NCBI RefSeq assembly: GCF_000283155.1
Contig: NW_004454159.1
Location: 20,035,253-20,099,252, forward strand
Source: Ceratotherium simum simum
Taxonomy: Eukaryota; Chordata; Mammalia; Perissodactyla; Rhinocerotidae
Direction: 5' to 3'
DNA length: 64,000 nucleotides
The translations under genes and the position numbers were made by a program. This document shows, piece by piece, positions 20,821-33,799 of this stretch (position 1 is its first letter; every line of letters begins with the position of its first letter). The notes beneath the pieces are model-generated. The model did no database searches. It saw only the letters and a list, made by a program, of their open reading frames with translations, and was not told where the DNA came from.

Positions 20821-23800
20821 ACTGCTTCTATTTATGAGAGATGCTTAATCATTTTGTCATTTTGTCCATTTAGTCATTGTGATCACTTTTCTGATTTTAT
20901 TTACACATTTGATGTTATTCATCTATCTTCCTGATACTAATAATGTTCAGGCCCATATGCTTTCTTCAGTGTTCATTTCATCAATTTGACTGAGTGAAAA
21001 TTGAAGGAAATGGATATGACGACAGAGTTCCGGAGCTGTTTCCACACCGAGGACCCACTTCATAACTTCGCATCCGCAATTAGAACATCTCAGGAAAGCT
21101 CTGTGGTACTGGCTTCAGCCTTTGGATTCCTTCATCTTTCCTCTGTGAGGCAGGGGCTTCTAATGGGCAGCAAATCTCAAAATAGCTCTTACCAACCATT
21201 TCTCTGGTGACTGTCACAGCCACTCAGTTTTAAAAGGCTGAAAGAAAGTAGGCAGCTGCCACAGGGATGTCCCTTGACTTTCCCTGGCTTCTCCATCCAT
21301 ATCGATTAATAAGGCCACATGGAGATCTCCCAGCAGCTGGCAGAAAGGGCCATGAGTCTGTTTTTGGGTGAATGGAGGGGAGAGGGGAGAGGAGAAAGAG
21401 AGGATGTGGTTCAGACTGGCAAGTATGAGAAAGGCCAGCTAGAAACAGCGCCTGAGTTTGACATCTAGGTACCACTCTTTAAAGATTATGTGGCACGTTC
21501 TTGCCTTGGGCACTGTTAACAAACTCACTGGCTGTGAGTTAATATATGACGAAAGGGTTTGAACCAGTCTTAGCTGGTTGTAGTGGATGTGAACTCTTCA
21601 GAAGCTTCCTGAAAGGTTGGGGCTGGTTTGCACCAGTTAGACAGGGTTTGCACAAGTTCTGAGTGGTCAAGTCTTGACTGAGCCAGAACGACATGAGCAG
21701 ACTTGTCAAAACCAAAAGAATATCAGCAAAATAAATATTTTCTAGTTTGAATAAAATGTTATTTCTAGAAATTACTTAAGGATGTTTTCAGATGATATTC
21801 TTAGGTATTTGATAGTATTTCATGACATAATTAGATGACCATTTTATATAAAAAAATTTTTTTAAATGCTTGCCATCATTTGTTGTGAAACATATATTAT
21901 TTACATTGAATTTTGTTTTTTATGGTTCTGATTCAACTTCTATCTCTTCTGTAGTAAGTAATTTCTTAATTAAGAGTTGCCAAAAAATGAAGAATGAAGT
22001 TAATATGTACACCATAGTCCTGAAACTTTTGTTTTATGCCACTCAGTTGGCTGATTAACTTGCCTTTCTGTAAACTCTAGTATGCTTCTAAGACACTATA
22101 AATAATCATGACAATATCTAATAAAAATAGATGTCATATCACAAAACCACAGCAGAGTTTAAACTTAGTTTAGCAAAATCAACAACTTGCTCACAAGACT
22201 GATGAACTGCAGTTACATGTTTTAACAAAAGCATTTCTAACAACCAGATAAGCAAGTGTCTTCCTGACATAGATGGATGATAGCACATGTGCCAGAAGCC
22301 GGTGGAAAATAGGAGCTGTCATCTAGAAAATGACAGAGCCATTTCGAGTCCCTCTAGATTAGCACTCCATCTTCGGCTGAGCAGATATACTGTTAGCTGA
22401 AGGTCTATTGCCAGCAAATCAGAAGCAAGAGGGCAGAGCCCTATCCTTCTGAGATGACTAGAATCATCAGAGGCTCAGAGGCAGAGAATGCACATGATGA
22501 CATCTCAGCTTTTTGTAAGGCTTGTGGCATAAGAAACCAACCAAATAAAAGTACTACCATGTAGGTCAGCAAAAAAATGAATTAATCCAATCACTGATAT
22601 AGACTTACCAATGTTCAAAAATAGTGTAAGCTAATGTAAACAGATTGTTTTTCACATCCTGCCTCATTCAAAATTGTCTTGTAGACAGGTACCTGATTAT
22701 AACATCATAAGCTTTGCTACTTATCTTTATTTAAACAACTAAGTATTCGGAAATTCATCTTCTCAGCCTTGTGTCACTAAATAAATACTGTCTAACTGAC
22801 TGACCAGCCTCTAGGGAGGTAATTCTGAGATTAAAAGGAAGGTCCAGAATACACTGAATTTAGCAAGACAGATTTTCAAACGCAGCTGGGTCTGCATCTC
22901 AGTAAAGCCTTCCCCAACTTGTCGTGGGCCCATTGGGGGCCATCTCTTTGTGACTGTGCTTAATGGCTGAGGATAATATGCTGCCCTCTGCATAGTCCTC
23001 TGGCAGAGGTGGAGCACTGCTGTTCCATTAATGGCATGGCTCTGCATGGCACACTTCTTTCTGCATAGGCTGATCTAGTGCCTCTGGGCACAGTGAGCCT
23101 GTGCACAGGCAGACTGCTGTCTCGCGGTCAGCCATCAGGGCATCTCTGATTTCTGATGCTCCAACTCAGGCACCACCAGCGAGGTCAGCTCAGAATTGTG
23201 CCCTCATGGTGATGGCTCCACTCCAAGAGTGACAGTCTCCAAGGGACACCAATGGACGTATCAACAGTTTTGCTGCAAAATAAAACAAAACAAAACAAAA
23301 ACTACCTTATACACATTTTTCTCCATGGCTGGGATTAGCAAAAGAGAAAAATATGTTTGAAAGTGTTTAGGAGCTAAGAATAATAAAGAAACAAGCAATT
23401 CTCCCAGGAGAGAAATGACTGCCTTTCATTCCTAGATAGTTAACAGAGGACTTTTAACTCTAACTTGGAGCTACAGGGTGACAGTTTGCGTATAATTTAG
23501 GGCTCTCTGGAATCTCCTTACACCTCTCAGGCCAAGACCTGATGCACAGATTTTTCTAATTAATATTATGAGCCAAATAAAATCCAATTATACTGATAAG
23601 GCTAATTTCAGAAAGAAATGTTCTTCCAACTATTTATTTTGTCTATAATGACCAGTTATTTGTCTTACACTCAATGGGTAAAGAAGAAAATCCCTATTTC
23701 TGTGGCCTTATAATTTGATTTCAGGTCTGTCAGGTCATGTCACACAAAAGCCTCCTTTTCCCCTCCCTCCTCCATGCTTCTCTTTCTGTCAATGACATTT

Positions 23801-25206
23801 CCCATGATGAGCTTTCCAAAAAATAGCTCTTGCTTCTCTCGTCAGCTTGGTTTTGTCAGTTCTGAACGCAAGGTCTTGCTTTGCCATTTCCGAGGTCTCT
23901 TTGAAATCCTGGCTCACAGCTGGGGCTTCAATCAGGAGTTCACACCGTGAAGAAGCTGGCAGTGGATCCTCAACCAACTCTGTGGAAGACATATCATCCT
24001 TTTACAGCACACAGTGGAATACACCTTTCATTTCATCGCTGAGAAAGACTGCATCATTCACAAGTCCTCCTTGACAAAAATATTAATAACGTCCCAGCCT
24101 CCTAAGAGATGGGAACATTTTGGGGTTTGAACTGAAGTGACCTTAGCTTGTCAGAATGATTTGACTTTAAGAAATGCAGCAGTGAATCCTGTTTTCTATT
24201 GTGATTTTAAAATCTGGCATAGTAATAAACTTCAGGACATTCTAAATATGTGTATCATGACAAAATGTGTCAGTAAGAATATATAAGTAGAAGGTTTCTT
24301 TGAAGATATATGCTTATATAACGGAATTGGTATTCTTTCCCAATATATGGCATGGTATTTCTTTGTTTTTTATCATTTTCAGGGATAGATTATAATGAAA
24401 CCTCTTTCAGATAATATTTTTAATGTTTAAAAGTGTTTTATTTATACATGGGGATTGAAGATGAAAGAAAACATTTAGTGACCATTTTGGAAGAAAAAGT
24501 ATTGGCAATGCTAGGCAGTTATGATATTACGATTTATATTTCTGGCTGAAATCAACATGGAAATTTAGTAGATAACTCTGAAAATGGAAATGGAATATGG
24601 TCGTACATAATAAGAACTAAGGGTTTGAAGTAAAATTCTCCTTCCTTTCTTCTTAACTTCTTTTTCTCAAATTTTGTGATTTCACTGTGGTACTTTAACA
24701 ATGTTCTAAGTTGTAACTTATCCAAAGAAAATAAGCCGCCTTCAAATACTAACACAGGCTGAATCTAAATATGCCAAATGAGGCAGAGAAGTGGTAGATT
24801 AGAGGCCAAAAAATCACTTTGACCTCAATTATCCAGATAGTATTTCAAGAATCACTTTGTGTGGCTAGAGAGCGTGTAATCTAGTTGTCTCCAACATAAT
24901 CACCATCTTTTAGGAAAACCACCCTTACATGTTAACCCATCTTCCATTCTCAACCAGATCAGAGCCCAGGGTTACAAACATACTCACCCAGCATCTTATG
25001 GGTGAGGATGAGCTTTAAACATCCATATTTCTTGGGCGATTACTCTTATTATTAATATTGTGTGTAGCATAAAATGAGCATTTTATATACTACATTTGTG
25101 AACATAAGTGTTTTTTCAATGAAAAATAGCTCTTTTTAAAAATACTCTATTACCAGATACATGTTTCTATATCACGACATCTAAAACTAGACTAAAACCA
25201 ACAATT
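20821..25206. other. Repeat-poor non-coding block
   Basis: I could assign no repeat and no gene across ~4.4 kb, apart from a possible decayed coding remnant at 23784-24092 and an A-rich (AAAAC)n run near 23278-23300. The segment 21540-21700 has short local palindromes such as CTGGTTTGCACCAG. Repeat-poor stretches of this length can contain regulatory DNA, but this sequence alone does not show it. Confidence 0.4.
23784..24092 (-). pseudogene. Possible decayed coding remnant
   Basis: On the - strand a single frame runs ~95 codons with one in-frame TAA. The part before the stop includes LVNDAVFLSDEMKGVFHC, and the part after starts KDDMSSTELVEDP and includes QDFKETSEMAKQD and TREARAIFWKAHH. The composition is hydrophilic and protein-like, but I match it to no family. 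Frames of this length with one stop also occur by chance, and the opposite strand is open over much of the same span. Treat it as a weak candidate. Confidence 0.2.
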
Positions 25207-25222
25207 AAAAATATAATCAGAG

Positions 25223-25427
25223 GTGCTGTGAAGAGGGGAAAATGGGCAGTTGTTTAATGGGTATATAGAGTTTCAGTTTTGCAAGATGAAGAAGTTCTGA
25301 AGATCTGTTGCACAACAATGTGAATATACTTAACGCTACTGAACTATGTTGTATACTTAAAATGGTTAAGATGGTAAATTTTATGTTATGTGTTTTTTAC
25401 CACAATTAAAATTGTTTTTTAATTTTT
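25223..25427 (+). mobile_element. L1 3' end, 5'-truncated
   Basis: The L1M-type 3' UTR is easy to read: GTTGTTTAATGGGTATATAG, AGTTTCAGTTTTGCAAGATG, CTGTTGCACAACAATGTGAA, TTAAGATGGTAAATTTTATG and TTTTTTACCACAATTAAAAT. The flanks AAATATAATCAGAG (~25209) and AAATATAAATCAGGAG (~25430) look like a diverged target-site duplication. Confidence 0.87.
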
Positions 25428-25824
25428 AAAATATAAATCAGGAGAAATATTGTTCTCTTGATCTAGGAAAATGGGCTAAGTAGGATGCATTATCTGCTTG
25501 CCAAAAGCCAGCTTTAAGTTATATGAAACATTTATAGAGAATCTTGGTAAAGCTGCCATAGGGGTCAAGGAAAACAAGAAGGAAAGAGAAGATGATCAAT
25601 GTCTTTGTCTTCTTGAATAATTTTGATTGTGCAGAATACCAGAAATCACCTCTCAGAAAAACTTCTCACTGCAAAAAGTGTGACTGGGGAACCTGTGAAA
25701 AACACTATTCCTAAACAAGACTTATTGATCCTTGATACTGTCATTGCTTAGACATTGACAACAAGGCCAATTTTCAAAATGGCAGGTATACAACAGAGAA
25801 AGACACTCAGATGAAAGTAAAGAA

Positions 25825-26040
25825 GAAGGAAATAAGATTTGTTGAGCATGCACAAGGTGCTTTACACATGACATTTCATTTAATCCTGGGAGATAGTTAC
25901 TATTATCTCAATATTTCTCCCAAAAAGGGAGACATTGGGTCTGAGAGCTTAAGGAATTTGCCCTATTTCACCCAGATAGTACTGATATCATTAGAAATGG
26001 AACTCCAATTCAGAGAGTCTAATTCTGCCCAATCCTAATT
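25825..26040 (-). mobile_element. MIR SINE, reverse
   Basis: On the + strand: TTTGTTGAGCATGCACAAGG, TGCTTTACACATGACATTTC, ATTTAATCCTGGGAGATAGT, TACTATTATCTC and the 5' part around AATTCAGAGAGTCTAATTCT. The copy is close to full length. Confidence 0.78.
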
Positions 26041-26279
26041 TCTCGGGTTACGCCATTTTGGAAAGTGAGAAGTGAAATTGAGGGGTAGGGGCAAAACTAG
26101 TTTCTCCTATCATCTGTCATATTCTGTGATGATTCTCATACTCTATGACTTTCTATGGCCTTTGGTCCCTGGGAATCTAAGTCATTCTTCTTGAGCAGCC
26201 CTTTTTCCCTCACTGACCTACATAAGTCATTATCTGCATATCCATCTTTTCAGTAATTGGCCATCAATATACTAACTCT

Positions 26280-26400
26280 TACACATAGACATATAGACAA
26301 GATTAAGCCCCTGCCCTCAGGAAGCTGTCTAGTAGGAAATGCTGGCACAAGTAAGTATGCTAAGGTACCTGCCTCAAAGGAAATATATACACAATTCCAT
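26280..26400 (-). mobile_element. L2 3' fragment, reverse
   Basis: AAGCCCCTGCCCTCAGGAAG with CTGTCTAGTAGGAAATG is the reverse of the L2 3' block CACTAGAATGTAAGCTCC, GAGGGCAGGG. The fragment is short and its edges are loose. Confidence 0.5.
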
Positions 26401-29400
26401 GGGGGAAAAGAATTAAAAACCAAAATGGAGGAAGGAGTTGATAGAGAAGGAATGGATGGGATATAGTATCTACAACTAAGGGCAATGAGAATGGCAGGGG
26501 TGTGCTCCAACCTCCAAGCCCAAGGCTCTGTCTCAGGTCCACCTCTGCCTTTTGTAAACAAGATTCCTAATATTTTAGGGGAATCAAGCAGCAACAGACC
26601 AAGTGACAGATCACTCTATTTTATACTCTATTATTGAGGACTAAATATGGTCCTTAATTAGGAACCAGATGTGTGTGTGGAGGGGGGGAGGGGGTAAGTA
26701 AGAGTAGTATTGTGGAATAAGTCTCTATTATTTGTGAAAATCAAAATTTCTTAAAGAATCTTGAATAGGCATAAACTGACAATGTTACCTCTCCCCCTAC
26801 GTATAGTAAATGCATAGCATGCTAGACAATTAAAGGTTCATTCTTTCATCTTCTTTCATGAATTGGAAATTCATCTTTCAATTTTGTATTATTCTATTTA
26901 TAATATTATATATTATAATATATATCTTATATGTTGCATAAGTTTTCTACCAATTTAATTAGGCCTTCCAAAAGGATTACCTTCAACAGGCCAAAATGTG
27001 ATTTGTTGGCTATACTTGGGAAAGCAGTTTTTAAACTCCTGGTATTGCCTTGGACTTTCTTTGATATCTTGGATCCAATGTTTACAATAAGTTACAATAG
27101 ATACGCTGAAGTAGTACATGTCGCATATGGAATAACACTGCAGACAGCCAGGTTAAAGAAGACTCCATAAGGTATTCCAGTGGATGACACTCATAATAAC
27201 TCTCAGGAAAAAACAACAACAAGGAGAAAGCTGCAGAGATTCACAAACTATAATTAGCTCCATTAAATCCCTTTAACTGAATTTTTAACATTCTGTTTAA
27301 AGAATGCGGACATTTATGGGAAAATGTAGCACACTCCTTTTTGGTTAAGTGCTATTGGGTGTTAAAAGCAAACTACATTCACAGGTCTCATGGCTATCAA
27401 ATTTATTTTCTCACAACAAAGCTTCTCATCATTGTTTGTTATCCAGGAAATTTCACAGCTTTAGAGGACCCAGACTTCAAAGTCAAGGAAGTGGATTGGG
27501 GGCATGAGAGCCTGGGGGCACCGAGGGAGACTATCCATCAGCATCAGAAAATTACTAGATTTTTCTTCCGGTCATTTATTTACTACAGGATGCAAATCAG
27601 AATTAGATATCTACACATAATTTTGAAAGCCCACATATTCGTTTTTAAAGATAGATAGATACTAGCTTATCATTTTATAAAAAGTTTAGCCTACAGACAA
27701 AACACCATTTTATCAGTTGTTGATGGAAGGAGCTTTCTTTGCTAAACATTGTGCAGTACCAGCAGCGTGACCCTTGGGTCATGGGCTAACACCAGTGCGC
27801 TCAAGCTCACAGGGGCCTTTTTTTTGTAAGTGGCACCTGCTGTGAGGCTCTCCTTATAAAGACTGAGCGCCTGCAGCAAATCACAGATGTTTTATGCACT
27901 AGAAAACCCGACAGGAAGTAATCACTAAAAGAAAGACCAAAATAGTATGGAGTAGGTAGGAGCAGGGGGAGAAAAAAAAGACTCCTTTTACCTTTGGGGA
28001 GATGTTTGGGAAATGAATTTAAAATACAAAATATAAGTAGCCTTGCTGTGCCGCTCAATTTGCCCCAGACTCCATCTCAGCCCAGCTGAAAAGGCACCGG
28101 GCTTCTAAGGAAGACGGGACGTCTCCTGACATAAACTGAGTGGGAAAACATACTTTGAAAATCTCTTTACGTTGTTTTTGGTGGGTTGGAGTCCTTAACT
28201 TTTTTGGTTGCGCTTGTTACTTTGTGGCATCTAGGTTTTCCATAGAACAAGTACCCTATGATTTTTTTCAAGTGTGAAAATAAATGCTTTCATTTTGATG
28301 CAAAGCGTTCTTACGTGCCAGGGACCACTTCCGGTTACGCTTACGCGGGGCTGCCCCACCACCTCGACTCGGTTTTTCTCTCCTGTACTGAACATTGGAT
28401 ATCGACCCTCAGAAGAAGAACTTCATGCTTGAGTTTATTTGATTTTCACACCAGCTTATTTTCAGTGTATTTCAAGGCTATATAATAACATTATTTTATA
28501 GACTTCGAAGTAAGCGGTAACAAAGAAAATATCATCTACTCTCCATTTCCCCAACAATATCTGGACCTCATTTCATGCGTGTTGCCGGAATGTTAATGTG
28601 CTTTTTTTTCTTCCTGAGAAACCAAATCATGTTGTTTGTTTTCACAGGAGTATTTATACTTACATTTACATTTTGAGTCATATTTGCTCAACTCCCTAAA
28701 TGACTTCTCTAATAACTATTTTTAAGCTCGTAATCACGTTAACAATCTACCCCTAACGAATTCCTCAGACCCCTATTTTTTTAATTTTTATTTTAATAAA
28801 TGACAGTTTCTTTGTAGAAAGGAAAGAACATTCGAAATAATATTGCATACTTTGCCAAGTCTGTCAAATCAGTAGCACTTCCACTTTCTCAGCTCCATCT
28901 CATTAAAATTGTATTCTAATTCTGTCTTAACTTGGTCTCTGTGCTTCATAAGTCATTGCCTGCTCATTACTTGTAGTGCGGCAGATGAAATTTATTCAAT
29001 CCCGATAGCTGAGATAAAGAATTGAAAAAGCAGGCAGCTGGGAGAAATTAAATTAGCCTATTTTAGTGCTTTTCCGGCTGGATTTTTGCAGTTACCTGTT
29101 ATGCCATGTGTCAGTTTGCATTTGTGACACTGTCTATGTTTGATTTATAGATTTCCGTTAATGTGATATTCTTAAAACAAAAACCCGGAGATTCTCCCTT
29201 TCCTTTCTTTTTGTCTTTGCATTGAAATGCCACTAAGTATTTGAGTTGATAAAGGGGAAAACATGATTTTCTATCGTTTTCTATAATTACAGAATCATTA
29301 AAATTGCCCAACAAAGATTAATTGTTTCATTGTGTTCCAATTCATATTGGTATCTCTTACAGAAAAGAACATTAGTGACAAAGAGTAAATGTTATACCCT

Positions 29401-32400
29401 CAGAATGGTTTTAGGGGAAATGGATTTAGAAGGTAATGTGACTTACAAGCAATTTCACACAGAATCCAGGAGGGAGCTGCGCTTTCTAACCTAACCACTC
29501 CATCTCCAGCTTTAAATGTCAAAAGAATACACTGTGGAATTCCTAATTTTGAATATAGAGAGGAGTTTTTGAAGAAAATTGACTAAAAGCATTGTACTTT
29601 TCTCTTATAAAATTGAGTTGTTAAGGAATTTTATGGTCTAATTATCAAACTTGGTCTTTTTGACTGCTTTGATTATGAACAGATATTGTCATTAGCTAGC
29701 TAATTAAATTGACTGCAATAACAAGCATTAATTTAGAAATATGTTCTAAATTAGTTTCTATATGAAAGCAAAGTCTTTTGTTGATCTGTGTATGTGATTA
29801 ATGTCAGGTGTCCTGAATTAGCTGAGGGATTTCTGTGTGGAAATATATGCATTTCTATAAAAGAAAGAAGAGATTCATTTACACTCCAATTCTGAAAGTC
29901 AAAGATGGAGCTTGATATGTGCCTAAATATAAGTACCAATGTATTTTTTTCTAATTACTCAAAGAAAATATAGGAAGAACAACATATTTCCTGGAAACGT
30001 GATGATTAGGTTGTGGTTAGGTGTAACTGTCTATACATACAGAGCAATGTGTATACCCAACCTAGAAACTTTGCAAATAATATATGTAGATTTAAATTTA
30101 AATAGACAGAGCCTGTCAAAGTATTATGTAAGATACGTGGACAAATTTGTCAAACCCACTGTAGTACAAAATTACAAAATATTTCATGTGACTAATAAAT
30201 TGTGCAGATAAGCAGTGGACCATAGTCACAAACAAATTTGCCTTTGATGTAGGTACTTTCCGCTAACAGTAGCTGGACTGGAAGGGCGACCCTCTGGAGA
30301 GCATTTCGCATGGTGGATTTTTATTTGCTTCTTATTTCTTTCCCAGTGTGATATCTTGTTCATGGTCTTTGTCATGCTTGTACCTATTAACATTTTGTAA
30401 ACCATCTGGCAGAAGAGAAGGTAGAGTTATAATCTAGAACTAAACAAGAAGTTAATAGACCACACAAAGCTAAGCCCTGACATGATTTAAGAGAGTCTCT
30501 CCAAAGGATTACATAACAGATATACTATGCAATGTGCATATATACATATTACGTAAGTAAATCCCAAACAGCCAAACTGTTATGGACTTAAACAATTTAC
30601 TACTATAGGATTTATTCTTGAATATGTATTTATTCAAGATAAAGAGCAATCCTATACTATAGCTAATATACCCAGATCCATTCCATCTATATCTCTGCTT
30701 CTCTCCTTCCCAGCTTCCCTACTCCAGGCCCTTGGAATAAGCACATATCCCCGTTCTCTGGCTTGTGTGGCCTCTACCAAGCAAATAAAACTGATAATAA
30801 TAATGTGGAAACTGATTTGTTGTTCAAATAGAACATTTTTAACACCAAGTTTGGGTCTACATAACCCTTGAATTTGTAACTAAAGCCTCAGAAATCTACA
30901 GACTAGAGGGCTCTGTCAAGAAACATACTGCGAATATGTACCATATGTTCCTGCAAAAGACTTTGATCTATTTTTTCATTAACAAAATATTTTTCTCTTT
31001 TTTCAGGCTATAAGAATCTGGTTGACAATTCTACTTAAATTATTTTAGTTGGCCCTTGATTCTTTTAGCAATCGGATGTCTTCATAGAAATAACAGCGGC
31101 ACCGGCAGCACTATTTCAAAGCAACAAGGGTGGAATCTGTTCCCACCCCAGAGTCATGTTAGCCAGTTCCTTCTTATCAGAGAGGAACAAAAAGTACCTA
31201 CAGGGAGAATGAATGAAAGAGCAAAGGGCCATTATGGATCTATTGTCAGTCTCAGGCCCTGCTGTGGCCACCAGTCCTTGGGATCGTGATTTTCCCTTGA
31301 GACTACTGGTTGTATGCGTCCTTCGTGGTTGTTGGTAGTGGTTAAATCTATTTAGCACCAGTGACTGCTATGGTCAGTGTCAAGGAATTTGGTCAATTAC
31401 TTGATTTTGGCCCTATCCTATTCTCTCTTGACATTCTGAGTTCTTAATATTTCCTCAACAGTTCCGTGCCTTCTTGTGAATTCCAACCACAATAAGTAAG
31501 GCATTTGTGATGTCAGATCTCAGAGAAGGAAATCTTTGAAAAAATGGAAGGCCTCATGGGACTATGTCCACATTATTCTTACAAATAGGCGTACCCACAC
31601 ACCTCCCTCCCTTAGCTTTAGTGCATATCACATAAAACAGTATCCATCTGCTTCTCATCACTCACTGGACCTTCAAATATTGTTTACCCTATAAAATACT
31701 TTTTTCTTTGCCCATTTTTTTGCTTTGCAATTGGACTTTCTTGAGATGTGATTCTATCTTTCTTTGACTAATTATAGTAGTTCAATCATCTCTTGCAAAC
31801 ATAAGAAGTGCCCTTAAATATAAAGATTTTCTCTGAGAGTCCTGATTCAGTATCAGATCTGCTGGCCTCTGCCTGCGAAAACTCAAATGAGTCTTAAAAA
31901 GGTAACTGGTTCCTAATCAAGAGATAAGTGCTCTCTTCTAAGGAAATATCTTTCCTCATTTTTCCACAGTTTAACATCCAGTATCCTCCCATATTTTTAC
32001 TCATTCTGGCCTTTCAATCTATTTCTTCCAAGTCTCCTTCACCAACATGCCTTTTACGTCTCAGATATTAGTGCACTTAGTCATCACAGATGAGCAAGCA
32101 AACTCAGGGACATGAAGTGGTAGCTCTAAAACGATCACACCAAAGATATGCTTTTGGCAAAAAAAAAAAAATCACATAAAACATATTTCCAAATTTGTTA
32201 AAGAACAAATTTCAAAAAGAGGTAAAATCATGACTCGCATATAAATATAAGATGAACACATGTCAAAGATTGGTTTAGCTCATTCATTAAATGAGGGAAC
32301 TTTTAAGATGTCACAACTGGTTCAAAGGAGAATCCAAAGAACAAACACACACACAAATTAGGAATATTGAAAAGGATTTGCAAATGTACGCAAAACTGGG

Positions 32401-32694
32401 TTCTTCTGTAATGAGGGAGCCACGTTGAAACTCCATGGGACAGAATTGATTTGCATGTCTGTAGATAAGAATTATTTGCATGACTATCAGTTTTCTACAA
32501 ATTACTTTCTACTTTACAGAGTTGTAAAAAGGTGAATAACCTATACAGGATCAAGTAATCCCTGGAGGCTCCAGCATTCCAAGGAAAGTATATCTAGTAA
32601 TTTCTTTTGCTTATTCTAAAATTCTTTACAGATTTGTTGAATCTCCTTGGGTCAACAAATGAATGAATGAATACCCTTGATTAGACTTCTGCCT
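26401..32694. other. Long repeat-poor AT-rich block
   Basis: Over ~6.3 kb I recognise no mobile element, which is unusual for this window. It contains an AT-only palindromic patch at ~26894-26932, a G-run at 26676-26696, an imperfect hairpin at 30604-30656, and clusters of TAATTA/ATTAA words around 29600-29740. The reading frames are short and unsupported. Its quietness fits either old unique DNA or constrained regulatory DNA. Confidence 0.4.
30604..30656. other. Imperfect hairpin
   Basis: Outer arms TATAGGATT (30604-30612) and AATCCTATA (30648-30656) and inner arms CTTGAATA (30617-30624) and TATTCAAG (30631-30638) are perfect complements. They enclose a 6-base loop TGTATT, with a small asymmetric bulge between the two stems. 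The stem is AT-rich. Nothing shows that it is transcribed. Confidence 0.6.
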
Positions 32695-33250
32695 GTACTT
32701 CGGATTAATTATTTATTCATTCAACAAATTTTATTTCTTACCTACTGTACCTATATTCCTGACTATCTTCTGGATGCTGATGATAGTGCAGTTAACAAAA
32801 CAGAAACATCTTTGTCTTATATTCTAACGGAGAAAGATAGAAAATGAGTAAGTAAACAAGCATATTATGAAAATATATGTCACATGATGTTTAATGCTAT
32901 GGAGGAAAATAAATTAAAACAAGGTAGAGTGAGTGGTGCTGAGGTAGGAGACGGTACATTTTAAAGAGGATGTTTAGGAAAGGTTTCACTGATATGGAGT
33001 TATTTCAGCAGAGACCAGAAGGAAATGAGGGTCAGAGTGATACAAATCACTAGGAGAAGAGCGAGTGCAAACTCTGAGACAGCAGCAGGGCTAGTGTATG
33101 CAGGGCCAGCAAGGAGGTGAGTGTGATGGAAGAGAGTGAGCATGGGGCCAGGAGGAGGAATAGAGCAGGAGAAGTAGGCAGACTGGATGATGGAAGGCCC
33201 TACAGGCCATGATAAAGACTTGATATTTCTAAGTGTTACGGGAAGCAAGT
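32695..33250 (-). mobile_element. L2 LINE 3' region, reverse, first part
   Basis: On the + strand it starts with the reversed L2 tail TTTATTCATTCAACAAATTT, then GCAGTTAACAAAACAGAAAC, then GCAGAGACCAGAAGGAAATG and GGCCAGCAAGGAGGTGAGTG, CATGATAAAGACTTGATATT. An LTR at ~33256-33795 interrupts it. The 123-codon frame on the - strand inside it is an L2 by-product. Confidence 0.72.
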
Positions 33251-33255
33251 AGAAT

Positions 33256-33795
33256 GTGAGGGGTAGGGTACCAGAATATGCCACCCCAAAATACGCCTGT
33301 TTGGCATATGAATTATTTTGAGTGAAAGTCCGTTGGGAACCAACAGGAAAAGCTCTAAAAACAGGGCTCAAGTTTTCCTTTTGTAAAAGAAATTTACATT
33401 TATAAAGGAAATTTCCATTTGTAATGATAGCTCCCTCTCATACCAGGAAGAGGAGGACTCTTAACAACTCTTATCAATGGAGAAGGCATGGACTTAAATT
33501 TGCATAACAAACCTTACTAAGCAACATTCCTTTACCATACTTTTTCTGATCACCTTCCCATAACTTGCCTCCCTTACCCAGAAACACAAAACCCCTTTTC
33601 CTTTGTTTAGTCTAAGATGGTATATAAGCTCAAGTTCTAACCACTCCTTTGGGTTACTCACCACTGAGTGCTCCCACGTGTACATGCATGATACGTATGT
33701 TAATAAACTGGTTTGTTTTTCTCTTGTTACTCTTTTTTTTGGCCAGTCTGATTTGCGGGACTCCAACAAGAGAACCTAAGATGAGTAGAGGAAGA
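33256..33795 (+). mobile_element. Solo LTR, ERV-type, copy 1 of 3 related
   Basis: The block has LTR architecture: a U3-like start GCCACCCCAAAATACGCCTG, TTTGGCATATGAATTATTTT, a TATA box TATATAAG at 33621-33628, AATAAA at 33702-33707, and a U5-like end TGATTTGCGGGACTCCAACA. Related LTRs lie at 39467-39971 (-) and 48935-49562 (+). The family name is not assigned. It lies inside an L2. No viral genes are attached. Confidence 0.65.
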
Positions 33796-33799
33796 GATT

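Noticed and set aside
26676..26696. G-rich run as a quadruplex
   Set aside because: There are only two long G-runs separated by one base, so it does not form four clear tracts without splitting them.
33000..33371. 123-codon - strand frame
   Set aside because: It lies in the L2 and crosses into the LTR insertion.
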